Source: Azonexus sp. (lineage in GTDB: Bacteria > Pseudomonadota > Gammaproteobacteria > Burkholderiales > Rhodocyclaceae). From it: DNA of 64,000 bases. Position numbers and translations under genes: made by a program. The DNA lies in NCBI GenBank assembly GCA_017983615.1, contig JAGOBB010000008.1:1-64000 (forward strand). The letters are read 5' to 3'. Below the pieces are notes generated by a model. That model saw nothing but the letters and a program-made list of their open reading frames with translations. It was not told where the DNA came from and did no database searches. This document shows positions 27,384 through 38,370 of the stretch, piece after piece. The number at the start of each line of letters is the position of its first letter. Position 1 is the stretch's first letter.

Positions 27384-27930
27384 CGGGCCCAGCCCCTTTC
27401 TTCCACTCATCCAGCGGCAAAATCACCGCCGGGAAGCCATTATCCACGAACCAGCTATCGACCACGAAGCGCGCCGCCTCGCCGGCCTCCAATTCTTCGA
27501 TCACCGCCGACCAATGCACCGGAATCAAGCCGGCGAAATTCCGCGACTCCGGCTCCAGAACGCGATGCCAGCGCAGGTAGCCGCGATTTTCGAGCAATCT
27601 GAGCAATCGCGTGGTCGACGTCGAATGATCGATGCAATCCATCTTGCCGGGCACATTGTCGTCAGCGTAGTTGCCGCCGCGATCATTGTGAACATCCGAC
27701 TGATCGCCGGCCCACCCGTAAAGCAGGCCAACGGCATTGGCCAGCGTTTTTCGCTCATTTTCGGCATCGACCGTAGCAAATAGCATCCGGCGAATGCTCC
27801 CCAGCTGCCCCTCGGTGTAGCGGATGCTGGCCTCTGTAAGACAGCCGTAGCCAGAACAGACCGCCACCGTTTCGTCGGCCCGTGCAGAAGCCAGCAGGCC
27901 AAGACACAAGGCAAACAAACACCAACGCAT
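27376..27930 (-). CDS. Secreted protein with a candidate Cys-His-Asp triad, unknown function
   Basis: 184 residues with a signal peptide to about Ala18. It has Cys residues AVCSGYGC at the new N-terminus, then in order [35 protein letters not shown] and [11 protein letters not shown]. The order Cys, His, Asp with a Trp after the Asp resembles transglutaminase-like/papain-like folds; this is inference from pattern, not a recognised family. ATG at 27930 overlaps the nudJ stop (ATGA), and its end overlaps mnmA by eight bases. Part of it (FATVDAENE) is encoded by the dispersed element. Confidence 0.6.
   Translation of the reverse strand: MRWCLFALCLGLLASARADETVAVCSGYGCLTEASIRYTEGQLGSIRRMLFATVDAENERKTLANAVGLLYGWAGDQSDVHNDRGGNYADDNVPGKMDCIDHSTSTTRLLRLLENRGYLRWHRVLEPESRNFAGLIPVHWSAVIEELEAGEAARFVVDSWFVDNGFPAVILPLDEWKKGAGPDV
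27746..27780 (-). repeat. Dispersed TGCTACGGTC element, copy 6
   Basis: Minus strand: TTTGCTACGGTC, GATGC, CGAAAAT, GAGCG, AAAAACGC. It lies inside the gene at 27376, read as FATVDAENE. Confidence 0.8.
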
Positions 27931-28379
27931 CAATCGTAATGCACCAGCAGATCGAGCGGATAGCGCTTGCCGGCCAGCATGTCCTCAATGCAGCGCAGGA
28001 TCAGCGGGCTGCGATGGCGCGCCTGCGTCGCCCGGATTTCATCGAGCGTCAGCCAGTGCGCGGCGACAATTCCCTCATCCAGCGGACGATCCGGCTCGAA
28101 GCCGCGGAGTTCGCCGGCAAAGGCGAAACGCAGATAGGTTTTGTCGTCCTTGTCCGGATGCTTCCAGTTGTAGACACCGACCAGATGCGTCGGCACGAAA
28201 TGGTAGGCGGTCTCTTCCAGTGCCTCGCGCACCACGGCATCAAGCAGCGACTCCCCTTCCTCCAGATGCCCGGCCGGTTGATTGAAGGCCAATCCGGCAT
28301 CGGTTTCCTCTTCGACCAGCAGGAATTTTCCGTCGCGCTGGACGACAGCGGCAACGGTAACGTGGGGTTTCCAGACCAT
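27930..28379 (-). CDS. nudJ: Nudix phosphatase NudJ
   Basis: 149 residues starting MVWKPHVTVAAVV, very like E. coli NudJ (YmfB). The Nudix box runs from Gly37 to about Tyr59 (GHLEEGESLLDAVVREALEE). The E. coli enzyme hydrolyses nucleoside triphosphates and thiamine-pathway diphosphates. First gene of the nudJ-27376-mnmA run, divergent from ilvE. Confidence 0.88.
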   Translation of the reverse strand: MVWKPHVTVAAVVQRDGKFLLVEEETDAGLAFNQPAGHLEEGESLLDAVVREALEETAYHFVPTHLVGVYNWKHPDKDDKTYLRFAFAGELRGFEPDRPLDEGIVAAHWLTLDEIRATQARHRSPLILRCIEDMLAGKRYPLDLLVHYD

Positions 28380-28468
28380 GGCAAAGCTCTATCGGCAAAG
28401 GCGTTATTTTACCCGCTGATTTCGGCTAGAATTATGGGCTTTTACAGACGGTTACACGGAGAATCAGC

Positions 28469-29389
28469 ATGTCCATGTCGGATCGCGACGGTTTCATTTG
28501 GCAGGATGGCAAACTCGTGCCTTGGCGCGAAGCCACGACCCACGTCCTCACGCACTCCCTGCACTACGGCATGGGCGTCTTCGAGGGCGTCCGCGCCTAC
28601 AAGACCGAGCGCGGCACCGCGATTTTCCGTCTGAAGGAACATACCGAGCGCCTGTTCCGTTCGGCCCACATCTTCCAGATGCAGATGCCTTTCTCCGCTG
28701 AGGAACTCAACGAGGCCCAGAAGGAAGTCATCCGCGCCAACAATCTCGAATCCGGCTACCTGCGTCCGCTCGCCTTCTACGGCTCGGAAAAGATGGGCGT
28801 TTCGCCCAAGGGCGCCAAGGTACACGTGATCATCGCCGCCTGGCCGTGGGGCGCCTATCTCGGCGAGGAAGGCATGCAGCGCGGCATCCGCATCAAGACC
28901 TCGTCCTACACCCGCCACCACGTGAATATCACGATGGTCCGCGCCAAGGCCTCGGGCAACTACATGAACTCCATCCTCGCCAACAACGAGGCTACCGGTG
29001 ACGGTTACGACGAAGCCCTGCTGCTCGATCCGGAAGGCTACGTCTGCGAAGGCGCTGGCGAGAACATCTTCATCGTCCGCAACGGCAAGCTGTACACGCC
29101 GGACCTGACCGCCTGCCTGGAAGGCATCACCCGCGCCACGGTCATCCAGCTGGCTGGTGAAATGGGCATCGAGGTCATCGAAAAGCGCATCACCCGCGAC
29201 GAAGTGTATTGCGCCGACGAAGCTTTCTTCACCGGCACCGCCGCCGAAGTGACGCCGATCCGCGAACTCGATGGCCGCCAGATCGGCGTCGGCCATCGCG
29301 GTCCGATCACCAAGGCGCTGCAGGAAAAATATTTCGACGTGGTCTATGGCCGCTCCGCTGCTCATGCCGACTGGCTGGCCACCGTCTAA
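28469..29389 (+). CDS. ilvE: Branched-chain amino acid aminotransferase
   Basis: 306 residues, class IV PLP aminotransferase. It transaminates Val, Leu and Ile with 2-oxoglutarate/glutamate in the cytoplasm. Seen: the start DRDGFIWQDGKLVPW, LHYGMGVFEGVRAY, the PLP lysine Lys160 in VRAKASGNYMNS, EGAGENIFIV and ACLEGITRATV. Followed 15 bases later by a small zinc-finger gene, so probably one transcript. Confidence 0.96.
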   Translation: MSMSDRDGFIWQDGKLVPWREATTHVLTHSLHYGMGVFEGVRAYKTERGTAIFRLKEHTERLFRSAHIFQMQMPFSAEELNEAQKEVIRANNLESGYLRPLAFYGSEKMGVSPKGAKVHVIIAAWPWGAYLGEEGMQRGIRIKTSSYTRHHVNITMVRAKASGNYMNSILANNEATGDGYDEALLLDPEGYVCEGAGENIFIVRNGKLYTPDLTACLEGITRATVIQLAGEMGIEVIEKRITRDEVYCADEAFFTGTAAEVTPIRELDGRQIGVGHRGPITKALQEKYFDVVYGRSAAHADWLATV

Positions 29390-29404
29390 TCCAGGGAGAA
29401 CAAT

Positions 29405-29593
29405 ATGTCCGACAAAAACGCCATTGAAGTCACAGCCCACGACCTGCCCCTGCACTGCCCGACGCCGAATGTCGCGCTGTGGAGCCAGCATCCGCGCGTC
29501 TTCCTCGATGTGTTGAAAACCGGTGAAGTCACCTGCCCGTACTGCAGCACCAAGTATGTCTTCAAGGGCGAAGCCCCCAAGGGCCATCACTGA
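29405..29593 (+). CDS. Small zinc-finger protein (zf-CHCC, NDUFS6-like)
   Basis: 62 residues with the CHCC zinc pattern: Cys in LHCPTP, His in WSQHPRVF, and the CPYC pair (residues 43-47). The family resembles the zinc-binding end of mitochondrial complex I subunit NDUFS6. The bacterial role is unknown. It sits just after ilvE, a position also seen in other betaproteobacteria. Confidence 0.85.
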   Translation: MSDKNAIEVTAHDLPLHCPTPNVALWSQHPRVFLDVLKTGEVTCPYCSTKYVFKGEAPKGHH

Positions 29594-29667
29594 CCTGATG
29601 CACTTTCCATTCCGGACCGGCCGTTAGGACTCGCTCCGGAAGCACCTCAATCCGGAGTACGCTGACG

Positions 29668-30099
29668 ATGAGCAAGCCGGCCAGTTTCGCCTCGCCGGAC
29701 GATGTCGAGCATGCCTTCTACGACGCCGTCGCCCAGGGCGATGCCGACCTGCTGATGCTGGTCTGGGCGGAGGACGAGGAAACGCTCTGCGTTCACCCCA
29801 CCGGCGTTCGCCTGCAGGGCGAAACGCCAATCCGGGAAAGCTGGCGCAGCATTTTCTCCAACGCCCGCCTGCGTGTTCAGGCCGAGCCGTTTACCCACTG
29901 GCAAGGCACGGTCATGGCCATCCACCACCTGACCGAAATTCTCTTTGTCGGCGACGACCCCAGCCCGCACGGCCCGCTGCACGTCACCCACGTTTACATG
30001 CGTGGAGCACATGGCTGGCGACTGGTCAGCCGGCACGCCTCGGCAGCCGACGATGGCCATCAGGCGATGGCTGAAGCCGTGCCGCACACCCTGCATTGA
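29668..30099 (+). CDS. NTF2/SnoaL-like fold protein
   Basis: 143 residues. It starts with DDVEHAFYDAVAQGDADLLMLVWAEDE and ends with a beta sheet including LHVTHVYMRGAHGWRLVSRHAS, the pattern of SnoaL-like/DUF4440 cone folds. No secretion signal. The activity cannot be told from sequence. The stop codon overlaps the TTG start of the following hydrolase, so they are coupled. Confidence 0.75.
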   Translation: MSKPASFASPDDVEHAFYDAVAQGDADLLMLVWAEDEETLCVHPTGVRLQGETPIRESWRSIFSNARLRVQAEPFTHWQGTVMAIHHLTEILFVGDDPSPHGPLHVTHVYMRGAHGWRLVSRHASAADDGHQAMAEAVPHTLH

Positions 30100-31052
30100 A
30101 ACCCTACCAGGCTCCCGCATGGCTGCCTGGCGGGCAGGCGCAAACCCTGTGGCCGCTGCTGATCAAGCCACGCCCAATCAAATTGCGCCGCGAACGCTGG
30201 GAAACCCCGGACGGCGATTTCATCGATGTCGACCATCTCGACGGTCCCGCCAACTCGCCGCTGCTGGTCTTGTTTCACGGCCTGGAAGGCAGTGCGCGCA
30301 GCCACTACGCCATCTCGACCGCCCGCGCCTGCAAAGCCGCTGGCTGGCGCCTGGCCCTGCCCCATTTCCGCGGCTGTTCGGGCGAACTTAATCGGCGGCC
30401 ACGCGCCTACCACTCCGGCGATTCGGCCGAAATCGACTGGATACTGCGCCGCCTGCACGCCGCCAATGACCAACGTCCGCTGCACGCCGCCGGTATCTCG
30501 CTGGGTGGCAATGCCTTGCTTAAGTGGGCCGGCGAACACGGATCGACAGCCGGCGAACTGGTCAGCGGCGTTGCCGCCATCTGCGCCCCGCTCGACCTTG
30601 CCGCCTGTGGCCACCATCTGGCCACCGGTTTCAACCGGATCTACACGCAGCATTTCCTGAAGACACTGAAAACCATCTCGGCCGCCCGCCTGCGCCAGCA
30701 TCCAGGGCTATTCGACGGCCAACGCATGCTGCAGGCCATCAACCTTTTTCAATTCGACGATGTGGTGACCGGCCCGATCCATGGTTTTGCCGGCGCCGCC
30801 GACTACTGGCAGCGCGCCTCGGCCAAACCCTGGCTGCAGGCCATCGCCATGCCGACACTTGCGGTCAATCCGAAAAACGACCCTTTTTTGCCGGCTCGCC
30901 ACCTCCCGACAGCAGCCGAAGTCAGTTCTTTCGTGCGCCTCGAACAACCGGCCACCGGTGGTCACGTCGGATTTGTCAGCGGCCCCTTTCCGGGAAATCT
31001 GGACTGGCTGCCGCAAAGGCTCTTACACTTCTTTCTTCTTGAAACGTCATAA
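30096..31052 (+). CDS. YheT-family alpha/beta hydrolase
   Basis: 318 residues. The nucleophile elbow is GISLGGN (about 133-139), the acid is in NPKNDPF and the catalytic His in TGGHVGFV. The N-terminus PAWLPGGQAQTLWPLL is typical of the YheT/ABHD family, whose substrates are probably esters. The start codon is TTG, overlapping the upstream stop codon by three bases. Confidence 0.88.
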   Translation: MKPYQAPAWLPGGQAQTLWPLLIKPRPIKLRRERWETPDGDFIDVDHLDGPANSPLLVLFHGLEGSARSHYAISTARACKAAGWRLALPHFRGCSGELNRRPRAYHSGDSAEIDWILRRLHAANDQRPLHAAGISLGGNALLKWAGEHGSTAGELVSGVAAICAPLDLAACGHHLATGFNRIYTQHFLKTLKTISAARLRQHPGLFDGQRMLQAINLFQFDDVVTGPIHGFAGAADYWQRASAKPWLQAIAMPTLAVNPKNDPFLPARHLPTAAEVSSFVRLEQPATGGHVGFVSGPFPGNLDWLPQRLLHFFLLETS

Positions 31053-31061
31053 GCATCCATC

Positions 31062-32438
31062 ATGAGCCAACTTCCTGCTGAAATCTTCAAGGCCTACGAT
31101 ATCCGTGGCATCGTCAACAAATCGCTGACCGCCGATGTCGTCCGCCAGATCGGCCACGCTCTAGGCTCGCTGGCCGTCGAACAGAGCCAGAAGGCCATCG
31201 CGGTCGGTCGCGACGGCCGCCTGTCCGGCCCGGAACTGGCCGGCGCGCTGATGGATGGCATCTGCGCCGCGGGTGTGGATGCCATTGACGTCGGCTGCGT
31301 ACCGACGCCGGTTACTTACTTCGCAGCCTACGAACTGGGCTGCAATTCCTGCGTCTCGGTGACCGGTAGCCACAACCCCCCCGACTACAACGGCCTGAAA
31401 ATGGTCGTCGGCGGCACGACGCTGGCGCTGGAAGCCATTCAGGACCTGAAGCGGCGCATCGAAGCCGGCAACCTGAAGCACGGACAAGGTCAGCGCAGGT
31501 CCGCCGATGTCCTGGGCGCCTACGTCGACAAGATCGTCGGTGACGTCAAACTGGCCCGCCCGATGAAGATCGTCATGGATTGCGGCAACGGCGTCGCCGG
31601 GGCAATTGCGCCGGAACTGTACAAGCGCCTCGGTTGCGAGATCGTGCCACTGTTCTGCGAAGTAGACGGAAATTTTCCGAACCACCACCCGGATCCGTCC
31701 AAGCCCGAGAATCTGGCCGATGTCATCCGCGCCCTCAAGGAAACCGATGCAGAAATCGGCATCGCCTTCGACGGCGACGGTGACCGCCTGGGAGTGGTCA
31801 CCAAGGACGGCGAAATCATCTACCCGGACCGCCAGCTGATGTTGTTCGCCGCCGACGTCCTTTCGCGCGTCCCTGGCGGCACGGTCATCTACGACGTCAA
31901 GTGTACCCGCCTGCTCGCCCCGTGGATCAGACAACACGGTGGCGTGCCGCTGATGTGGAATACTGGCCACGCGCTGGTCAAGGCCAAGCTCAGGGAAACC
32001 GGCGCCCCGCTGGCTGGCGAGATGTCCGGCCACACCTTCTTCAAGGAACGTTGGTACGGCTTCGACGACGGTCTCTACGCCGGCGCCCGCCTGCTCGAAA
32101 TCCTCTCCCGCGCAGCCAATGCCAACCCGGTGCTGAAAGGCCTGCCCAACTCGCCATCCACCCCTGAACTGAACATCAAGATGGCTGAAGGCGAGCCATT
32201 TGCCCTGATCGACAAGCTCAAGGCTGAAGGAAGGTTTGAGGGCGCCCAGGAAATCATCACCATAGACGGCGTACGGGTAGAATACGAGGATGGTTTCGGT
32301 CTGGCCCGACCTTCGAATACCACACCGGTCGTCGTGCTACGCTTTGAAGCCGACAACAACGTTGCGCTGGAACGCATCCAGGCGGGTTTCCGGCAGGCAC
32401 TCATCGCGGTTTGGCCGGGCATTCAATTGCCGTTTTAA
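31062..32438 (+). CDS. Phosphomannomutase/phosphoglucomutase (AlgC type)
   Basis: 458 residues, alpha-D-phosphohexomutase family. The active phosphoserine is Ser103 in TGSHNP, the Mg loop DGDGDR at 237-242, the sugar loop GEMSGH, and the phosphate loop RPSNTTP. It interconverts mannose or glucose 6- and 1-phosphates for exopolysaccharide and LPS precursors. It follows the YheT gene by nine bases and is followed closely by an EAL-HDOD gene, so all may share a transcript. Confidence 0.95.
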   Translation: MSQLPAEIFKAYDIRGIVNKSLTADVVRQIGHALGSLAVEQSQKAIAVGRDGRLSGPELAGALMDGICAAGVDAIDVGCVPTPVTYFAAYELGCNSCVSVTGSHNPPDYNGLKMVVGGTTLALEAIQDLKRRIEAGNLKHGQGQRRSADVLGAYVDKIVGDVKLARPMKIVMDCGNGVAGAIAPELYKRLGCEIVPLFCEVDGNFPNHHPDPSKPENLADVIRALKETDAEIGIAFDGDGDRLGVVTKDGEIIYPDRQLMLFAADVLSRVPGGTVIYDVKCTRLLAPWIRQHGGVPLMWNTGHALVKAKLRETGAPLAGEMSGHTFFKERWYGFDDGLYAGARLLEILSRAANANPVLKGLPNSPSTPELNIKMAEGEPFALIDKLKAEGRFEGAQEIITIDGVRVEYEDGFGLARPSNTTPVVVLRFEADNNVALERIQAGFRQALIAVWPGIQLPF

Positions 32439-32447
32439 GGGTATTTC

Positions 32448-33698
32448 GTGAGCGACTCCGCCACCGACCAGCTATTCCTAGGACGCCAGCCCATTCTGGA
32501 CCGTGACCAGCGGCTGTTCGCTTACGAACTGCTGTTCCGCAACGGCAGCCAAAATTTTGCCGAAGTGACCGATGGCGTCCAGGCGACCGCCACCGTGATC
32601 GCCAACGCGTTCACGGAACTGGGAGTCGAGGCGGCTCTTGGCAGTTGCCGAGGCTTCATCAATGTCGACGAGCAGTTTCTGTTCAGCGACATGCTGGAGC
32701 TGTTGCCGCGCCATGCCGTCGTTCTCGAAATTCTTGAAACCGTTCCACCTACAGCGGCTGTCATCGAGCGCTGCATCGCCTTGAAAGCTGCTGGCTTTAC
32801 CCTGGCTCTGGACGACGTCATTCAACTTGAACCGGAATTCGCCGAACTACTGTCGCTGGTGGAGATCGTCAAAGTTGACATCCAGCCGCTTTCCCGCGTC
32901 CAGCTGATGCAACTGGCCATGAAACTTAAGCCTATGGGCAAACAGTTGCTGGCTGAGAAAGTAGACTCCCGGGAACAGATGGAGCAATGCCTGAAGCTTG
33001 GCTTCACCCTGTTCCAGGGCTATTTCTTTGCCAAGCCAACGATCATTTCAGGTAAAAAGCTCGATCACTCCCAGCTATCCTTGATGAAGCTGATGGGCCT
33101 GCTACTCAGCGATGCCGCCACTGCTGAACTGGAAGCCGCACTCAAGCCGGAGCCCGGCCTTACGGTTAACCTGCTGCGCATGACCAATTCCGTCGGCGCC
33201 GGATGCACCGAAAGAATCACCTCACTGGGCCATGCGATCACGGTTCTCGGCCGCCGCCAGTTGCAACGCTGGCTGCAACTGCTGGTCTTCGCCTCTGGCG
33301 GCCAGAATGGCACCAGCAACCCCTTGCTGCTGATGGCGGCCACCCGCGGGCGCCTGATGGAGTTGCTGGCCGCCGAATTGCGCCCCGGAGACGTGGCCCT
33401 GGCCGACCAGGCGTTCATGGCCGGCATCATGTCCTTGATGCCTGCGCTGGTTGGCTTGCCGATCACCGAAATCGTCGCGCCGCTCGGCCTGATGGCTAAC
33501 GTCCGCGATGCCCTGTGTGCGGGTACCGGCTCCCTGGGCGCCCTGCTCCGCATCGCGGAAAGCAGCGAAGATGGCGACATGCTTCGCCTGACCCAGGCTC
33601 TCACCGAACTGCCGGGCCTCGGCCCCAAGGCCATCAACCGCGCCCAGACCCAGGCCTTGCAATGGGCCAACGATATCGGCCAGGAACAGCCGGGCTAG
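32448..33698 (+). CDS. EAL-HDOD signalling protein
   Basis: 416 residues: N-terminal EAL-like domain (about 7-205) and C-terminal HDOD domain (about 210-400). The EAL motif is replaced by YELLFR and several metal-binding acids of active EAL enzymes are not seen, so it is probably a catalytically silent binding domain, as in YuxH-like proteins. Start codon GTG with AAGGG upstream, nine bases after the mutase. Possibly links nucleotide signalling to motility or polysaccharide production. Confidence 0.88.
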   Translation: MSDSATDQLFLGRQPILDRDQRLFAYELLFRNGSQNFAEVTDGVQATATVIANAFTELGVEAALGSCRGFINVDEQFLFSDMLELLPRHAVVLEILETVPPTAAVIERCIALKAAGFTLALDDVIQLEPEFAELLSLVEIVKVDIQPLSRVQLMQLAMKLKPMGKQLLAEKVDSREQMEQCLKLGFTLFQGYFFAKPTIISGKKLDHSQLSLMKLMGLLLSDAATAELEAALKPEPGLTVNLLRMTNSVGAGCTERITSLGHAITVLGRRQLQRWLQLLVFASGGQNGTSNPLLLMAATRGRLMELLAAELRPGDVALADQAFMAGIMSLMPALVGLPITEIVAPLGLMANVRDALCAGTGSLGALLRIAESSEDGDMLRLTQALTELPGLGPKAINRAQTQALQWANDIGQEQPG

Positions 33699-33793
33699 CC
33701 TTACCTGCCGTTACACAAGCAGAACAAGCACTGAACACTTCGGCCAGCCTACCCGACTACAATCGCTTCACTCCCCTGCGAACTTCATAGGCA

Positions 33794-34105
33794 ATGCATA
33801 GCGACCAGCAGCCCTCTTCTCCCCGGCAAGGCCAAAATTTCAAGCGGCCCCCACACGCCGGCCCCTTCGCCAAACTGCTCGCCTTCGTGCTGAGCGCGCT
33901 TTTTCTGGTGGTTGCCTTCATGTTCTCGCTCATCGCATTGGCCGTCGTCGCGGTAGGCGGGCTAATGCTCTGGGGCTGGCTATCGTGGAAAACGCGAGCA
34001 ATTCGGAAGCAGATGCAATCCAGCTCCATGAGCGACCCGCGCGTCATCGAAGGCGAGTTTGTCCGCGATCAGAATGAGCCGCGGGACAGCCTGCCGCTGA
34101 AATAA
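33794..34105 (+). CDS. Small membrane protein, unknown function
   Basis: 103 residues: Gln/Pro-rich N-terminus, one long or two closely spaced membrane helices (about 25-63), then a charged C-terminal tail with DPRVIEGEFVRD. The tail resembles small DUF-type proteins with a VIEGEF motif in betaproteobacteria. No function is known. Single gene, ending at a bidirectional hairpin. Confidence 0.65.
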   Translation: MHSDQQPSSPRQGQNFKRPPHAGPFAKLLAFVLSALFLVVAFMFSLIALAVVAVGGLMLWGWLSWKTRAIRKQMQSSSMSDPRVIEGEFVRDQNEPRDSLPLK

Positions 34106-34129
34106 AAAAAGGCGCCACAGGGCGCCTTT
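34104..34129. terminator. Terminator between convergent small gene and ompW
   Basis: AAAGGCGCC and GGCGCCTTT around a four-base loop. On the minus strand a run of seven T follows, so it suits ompW best; on the plus strand only three T follow. Confidence 0.8.
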
Positions 34130-34152
34130 AGGATGAAATCCGGAGGGTGTTT

Positions 34153-34755
34153 TCAGAAGCGATAGCCGATGCCAATGCCGGCAGTTATCGGATTCAGATC
34201 AAGCGTACCCTGCTTGGCTCCGCCCACTTTCACATCTGTATTCATCTGAATATATTTCACATCAAGATTAAGGGAGACATTCTTGGTAAGCATGTAATCG
34301 AAGCCAACCTGAGCGGCCAATCCGAAGCTTGAATCCTCAATCGTAGCAGCACCACCAGCAAGGTCATCCTTCCTCGTGAATACCGTGTAATTCAAGCCTG
34401 CACCGACATATGGCTTGAATGCACCGAACTGCGTGAAGTGGTATTGCACCAAAAGGGAAGGTGGCAGCGCTCGGATATCACCGATTTTTGCGCCATTGGC
34501 CGTGATGTCCACCTTTTGCGGATAGGTCAGCACCAGTTCGGCGGCGATATTCGGGGTAATGAAGTAACTGAAATCGACTTCCGGAATCCAACGATTGTCT
34601 GCCTCAACCTTACCTGCGACTGTTTGAACGCTCCCGGTAAAGGCGACGTTTACAGCTCGGACACGCACCATGAACGGGCCATCATCGGCCTGGACAGTAG
34701 CGGTAGACGACAGGCCAACAACGGCCAGTGCAGCGACTAGAATTTTCTTATGCAT
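34153..34755 (-). CDS. ompW: OmpW-family outer-membrane protein
   Basis: 200 residues with a signal peptide to about Ala23. The mature protein shows eight-stranded barrel features: alternating hydrophobic strands, FMVRVRAVNV at the start, PYVGAGLNYTVF, DYMLTKNVSLNLDVKYI, and the C-terminal GIGIGYRF ending in Phe for barrel assembly. OmpW is a small channel for hydrophobic compounds. An FNR-type palindrome lies about 60 bases upstream; E. coli ompW is FNR-regulated. The gene is less GC-rich than its neighbours. Confidence 0.93.
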   Translation of the reverse strand: MHKKILVAALAVVGLSSTATVQADDGPFMVRVRAVNVAFTGSVQTVAGKVEADNRWIPEVDFSYFITPNIAAELVLTYPQKVDITANGAKIGDIRALPPSLLVQYHFTQFGAFKPYVGAGLNYTVFTRKDDLAGGAATIEDSSFGLAAQVGFDYMLTKNVSLNLDVKYIQMNTDVKVGGAKQGTLDLNPITAGIGIGYRF

Positions 34756-34815
34756 GAAGCGCTCCCTCTTATCTAGTTGAAAAGAAGGATGCTAGCGCCG
34801 CCGTATCTAGTTATT

Positions 34816-34829
34816 TTGACCTATGTCAA
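34816..34829 (-). promoter_or_regulatory. FNR-type palindrome upstream of ompW
   Basis: TTGAC-CTAT-GTCAA is a symmetric match at eight of ten positions to TTGAT-N4-ATCAA. Its centre is 67 bases from the ompW ATG. With the box at nirS it suggests shared low-oxygen control. Confidence 0.6.
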
Positions 34830-34830
34830 T

Positions 34831-34859
34831 AATTAACCACTTTTAAATTGTGGTTAATT
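34831..34859. terminator. AT-rich hairpin between ompW and the gene at 34862
   Basis: AATTAACCAC and GTGGTTAATT form a perfect 10-base inverted repeat with a nine-base loop, two bases after the stop of the gene at 34862. It could be that gene's terminator or part of the ompW control region. Confidence 0.45.
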
Positions 34860-34861
34860 GC

Positions 34862-35163
34862 TCAGCGTGTCTTTGGATTGAGGGAGCCGCGGTTGTAATC
34901 CTTGTCGCCAGGCATGATGGTCCGCCCAAACCCGCCAAACAACCCACCTTGCGCCTCGACCGGGCGGGTCTTGTTTTCCGGATACTCGGCGGCGACCTTC
35001 TGGGCGGCCGCCGCCTTGGCGGGGTCGGCGAACTCCCAGCGCCCGTTGGGGAAGAGGCGCACTTTTTGACCGTCGGCGGTTACCGCCTCAGTCGGCGTCC
35101 TGTCCAGATCGGCGGCGAGGCATGGGCCCGCCGCCAGCGCCAGAATCAGCGCCCAGGCAGCTC

Positions 35164-35167
<4 letters not shown>
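34862..35167 (-). CDS. Small secreted protein of unknown function
   Basis: About 101 residues with a signal peptide ending CLA. The mature part has [28 protein letters not shown] and the end [16 protein letters not shown], a pattern I recall from unnamed betaproteobacterial proteins. Start taken as the GTG at 35167, which overlaps the alaS stop codon (GTGA); a GTG at 35185 is also open. Translationally coupled to alaS. Confidence 0.7.
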
Positions 35168-37785
<2,618 letters not shown>

Positions 37786-37850
37786 AAGCTGGCGGCCCTT
37801 GCGGCGTGGAATTCGAAACCCGTGATTTTAAATGAAAGGGCGAAACGGCG

Positions 37851-37895
37851 GGATTTCGATTTTGGCCGTTTTTTCGGGCCGACCGTAGCATTTGC
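37851..37895 (-). repeat. Dispersed TGCTACGGTC element, copy 7 (full length, intergenic)
   Basis: Minus strand: GGCAAATGCTACGGTC, GGCCC, GAAAAAA, CGGCC, AAAATCGAAATCC. It lies upstream of alaS, where it overlaps no gene. Confidence 0.9.
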
Positions 37896-37958
37896 CATTC
37901 GCACGCCAGAAAGACGAAACCCGCCGGTTGGCGGGTTTCGGGCGGGGGCCCAACGCGC

Positions 37959-38306
37959 TTAGCGGCGACGATCGACGCGGCCGTTGTGGTTGTAGTCGTG
38001 CTGGCGATCATGCTTCTGGCGATGGATACGGGCGCTCTGCACATCCTGCGCCTGATGCAGGCGGGCACGTTCGCGGGCGGTCACCACACCGTCGGACTTG
38101 GCACGGTTCTCCATGTTGTCGACATGCTGCTGGCCGCGTTCCATGCGATTGGCTTCGCGCTGAGTCAGGCTGCCGGAAGCGACGCCCTGATCGATACGCT
38201 GCTCCTGGTTGGCCTGGCGCTGGTCGACACGCGGCGTGTTGGCCTGGGCAAATGCCAGGGCCGGAATAATGAGAGAAATAGCAATAACGGTCTTGATGGC
38301 TTTCAT
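37959..38306 (-). CDS. Small secreted basic protein, unknown function
   Basis: 115 residues. Signal peptide cleaved near AFA (18-20); the mature protein is charged and helical with the pattern ANQEQRIDQGVASGSLTQREANRMERGQ followed by a related unit SDGVVTARERARLHQAQD, and an Arg/His-rich tail ending VDRRR. The two units look like a repeated two-helix element with Gly/Asp turns. Not recognised. Strong ribosome site AGGAGG. Single gene; 64 bases after ugpQ. Confidence 0.75.
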   Translation of the reverse strand: MKAIKTVIAISLIIPALAFAQANTPRVDQRQANQEQRIDQGVASGSLTQREANRMERGQQHVDNMENRAKSDGVVTARERARLHQAQDVQSARIHRQKHDRQHDYNHNGRVDRRR

Positions 38307-38370
38307 GTTTTCCTCCTGAGATTTAGGGCGAACTCCCTGAAGCGCATTAGAAGGTAAAACGGGGTAAAAA

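Noticed and set aside
34338-34350. TCGTAGCAGC in ompW as a possible reverse core
   Set aside because: Only seven matching bases and no arms.
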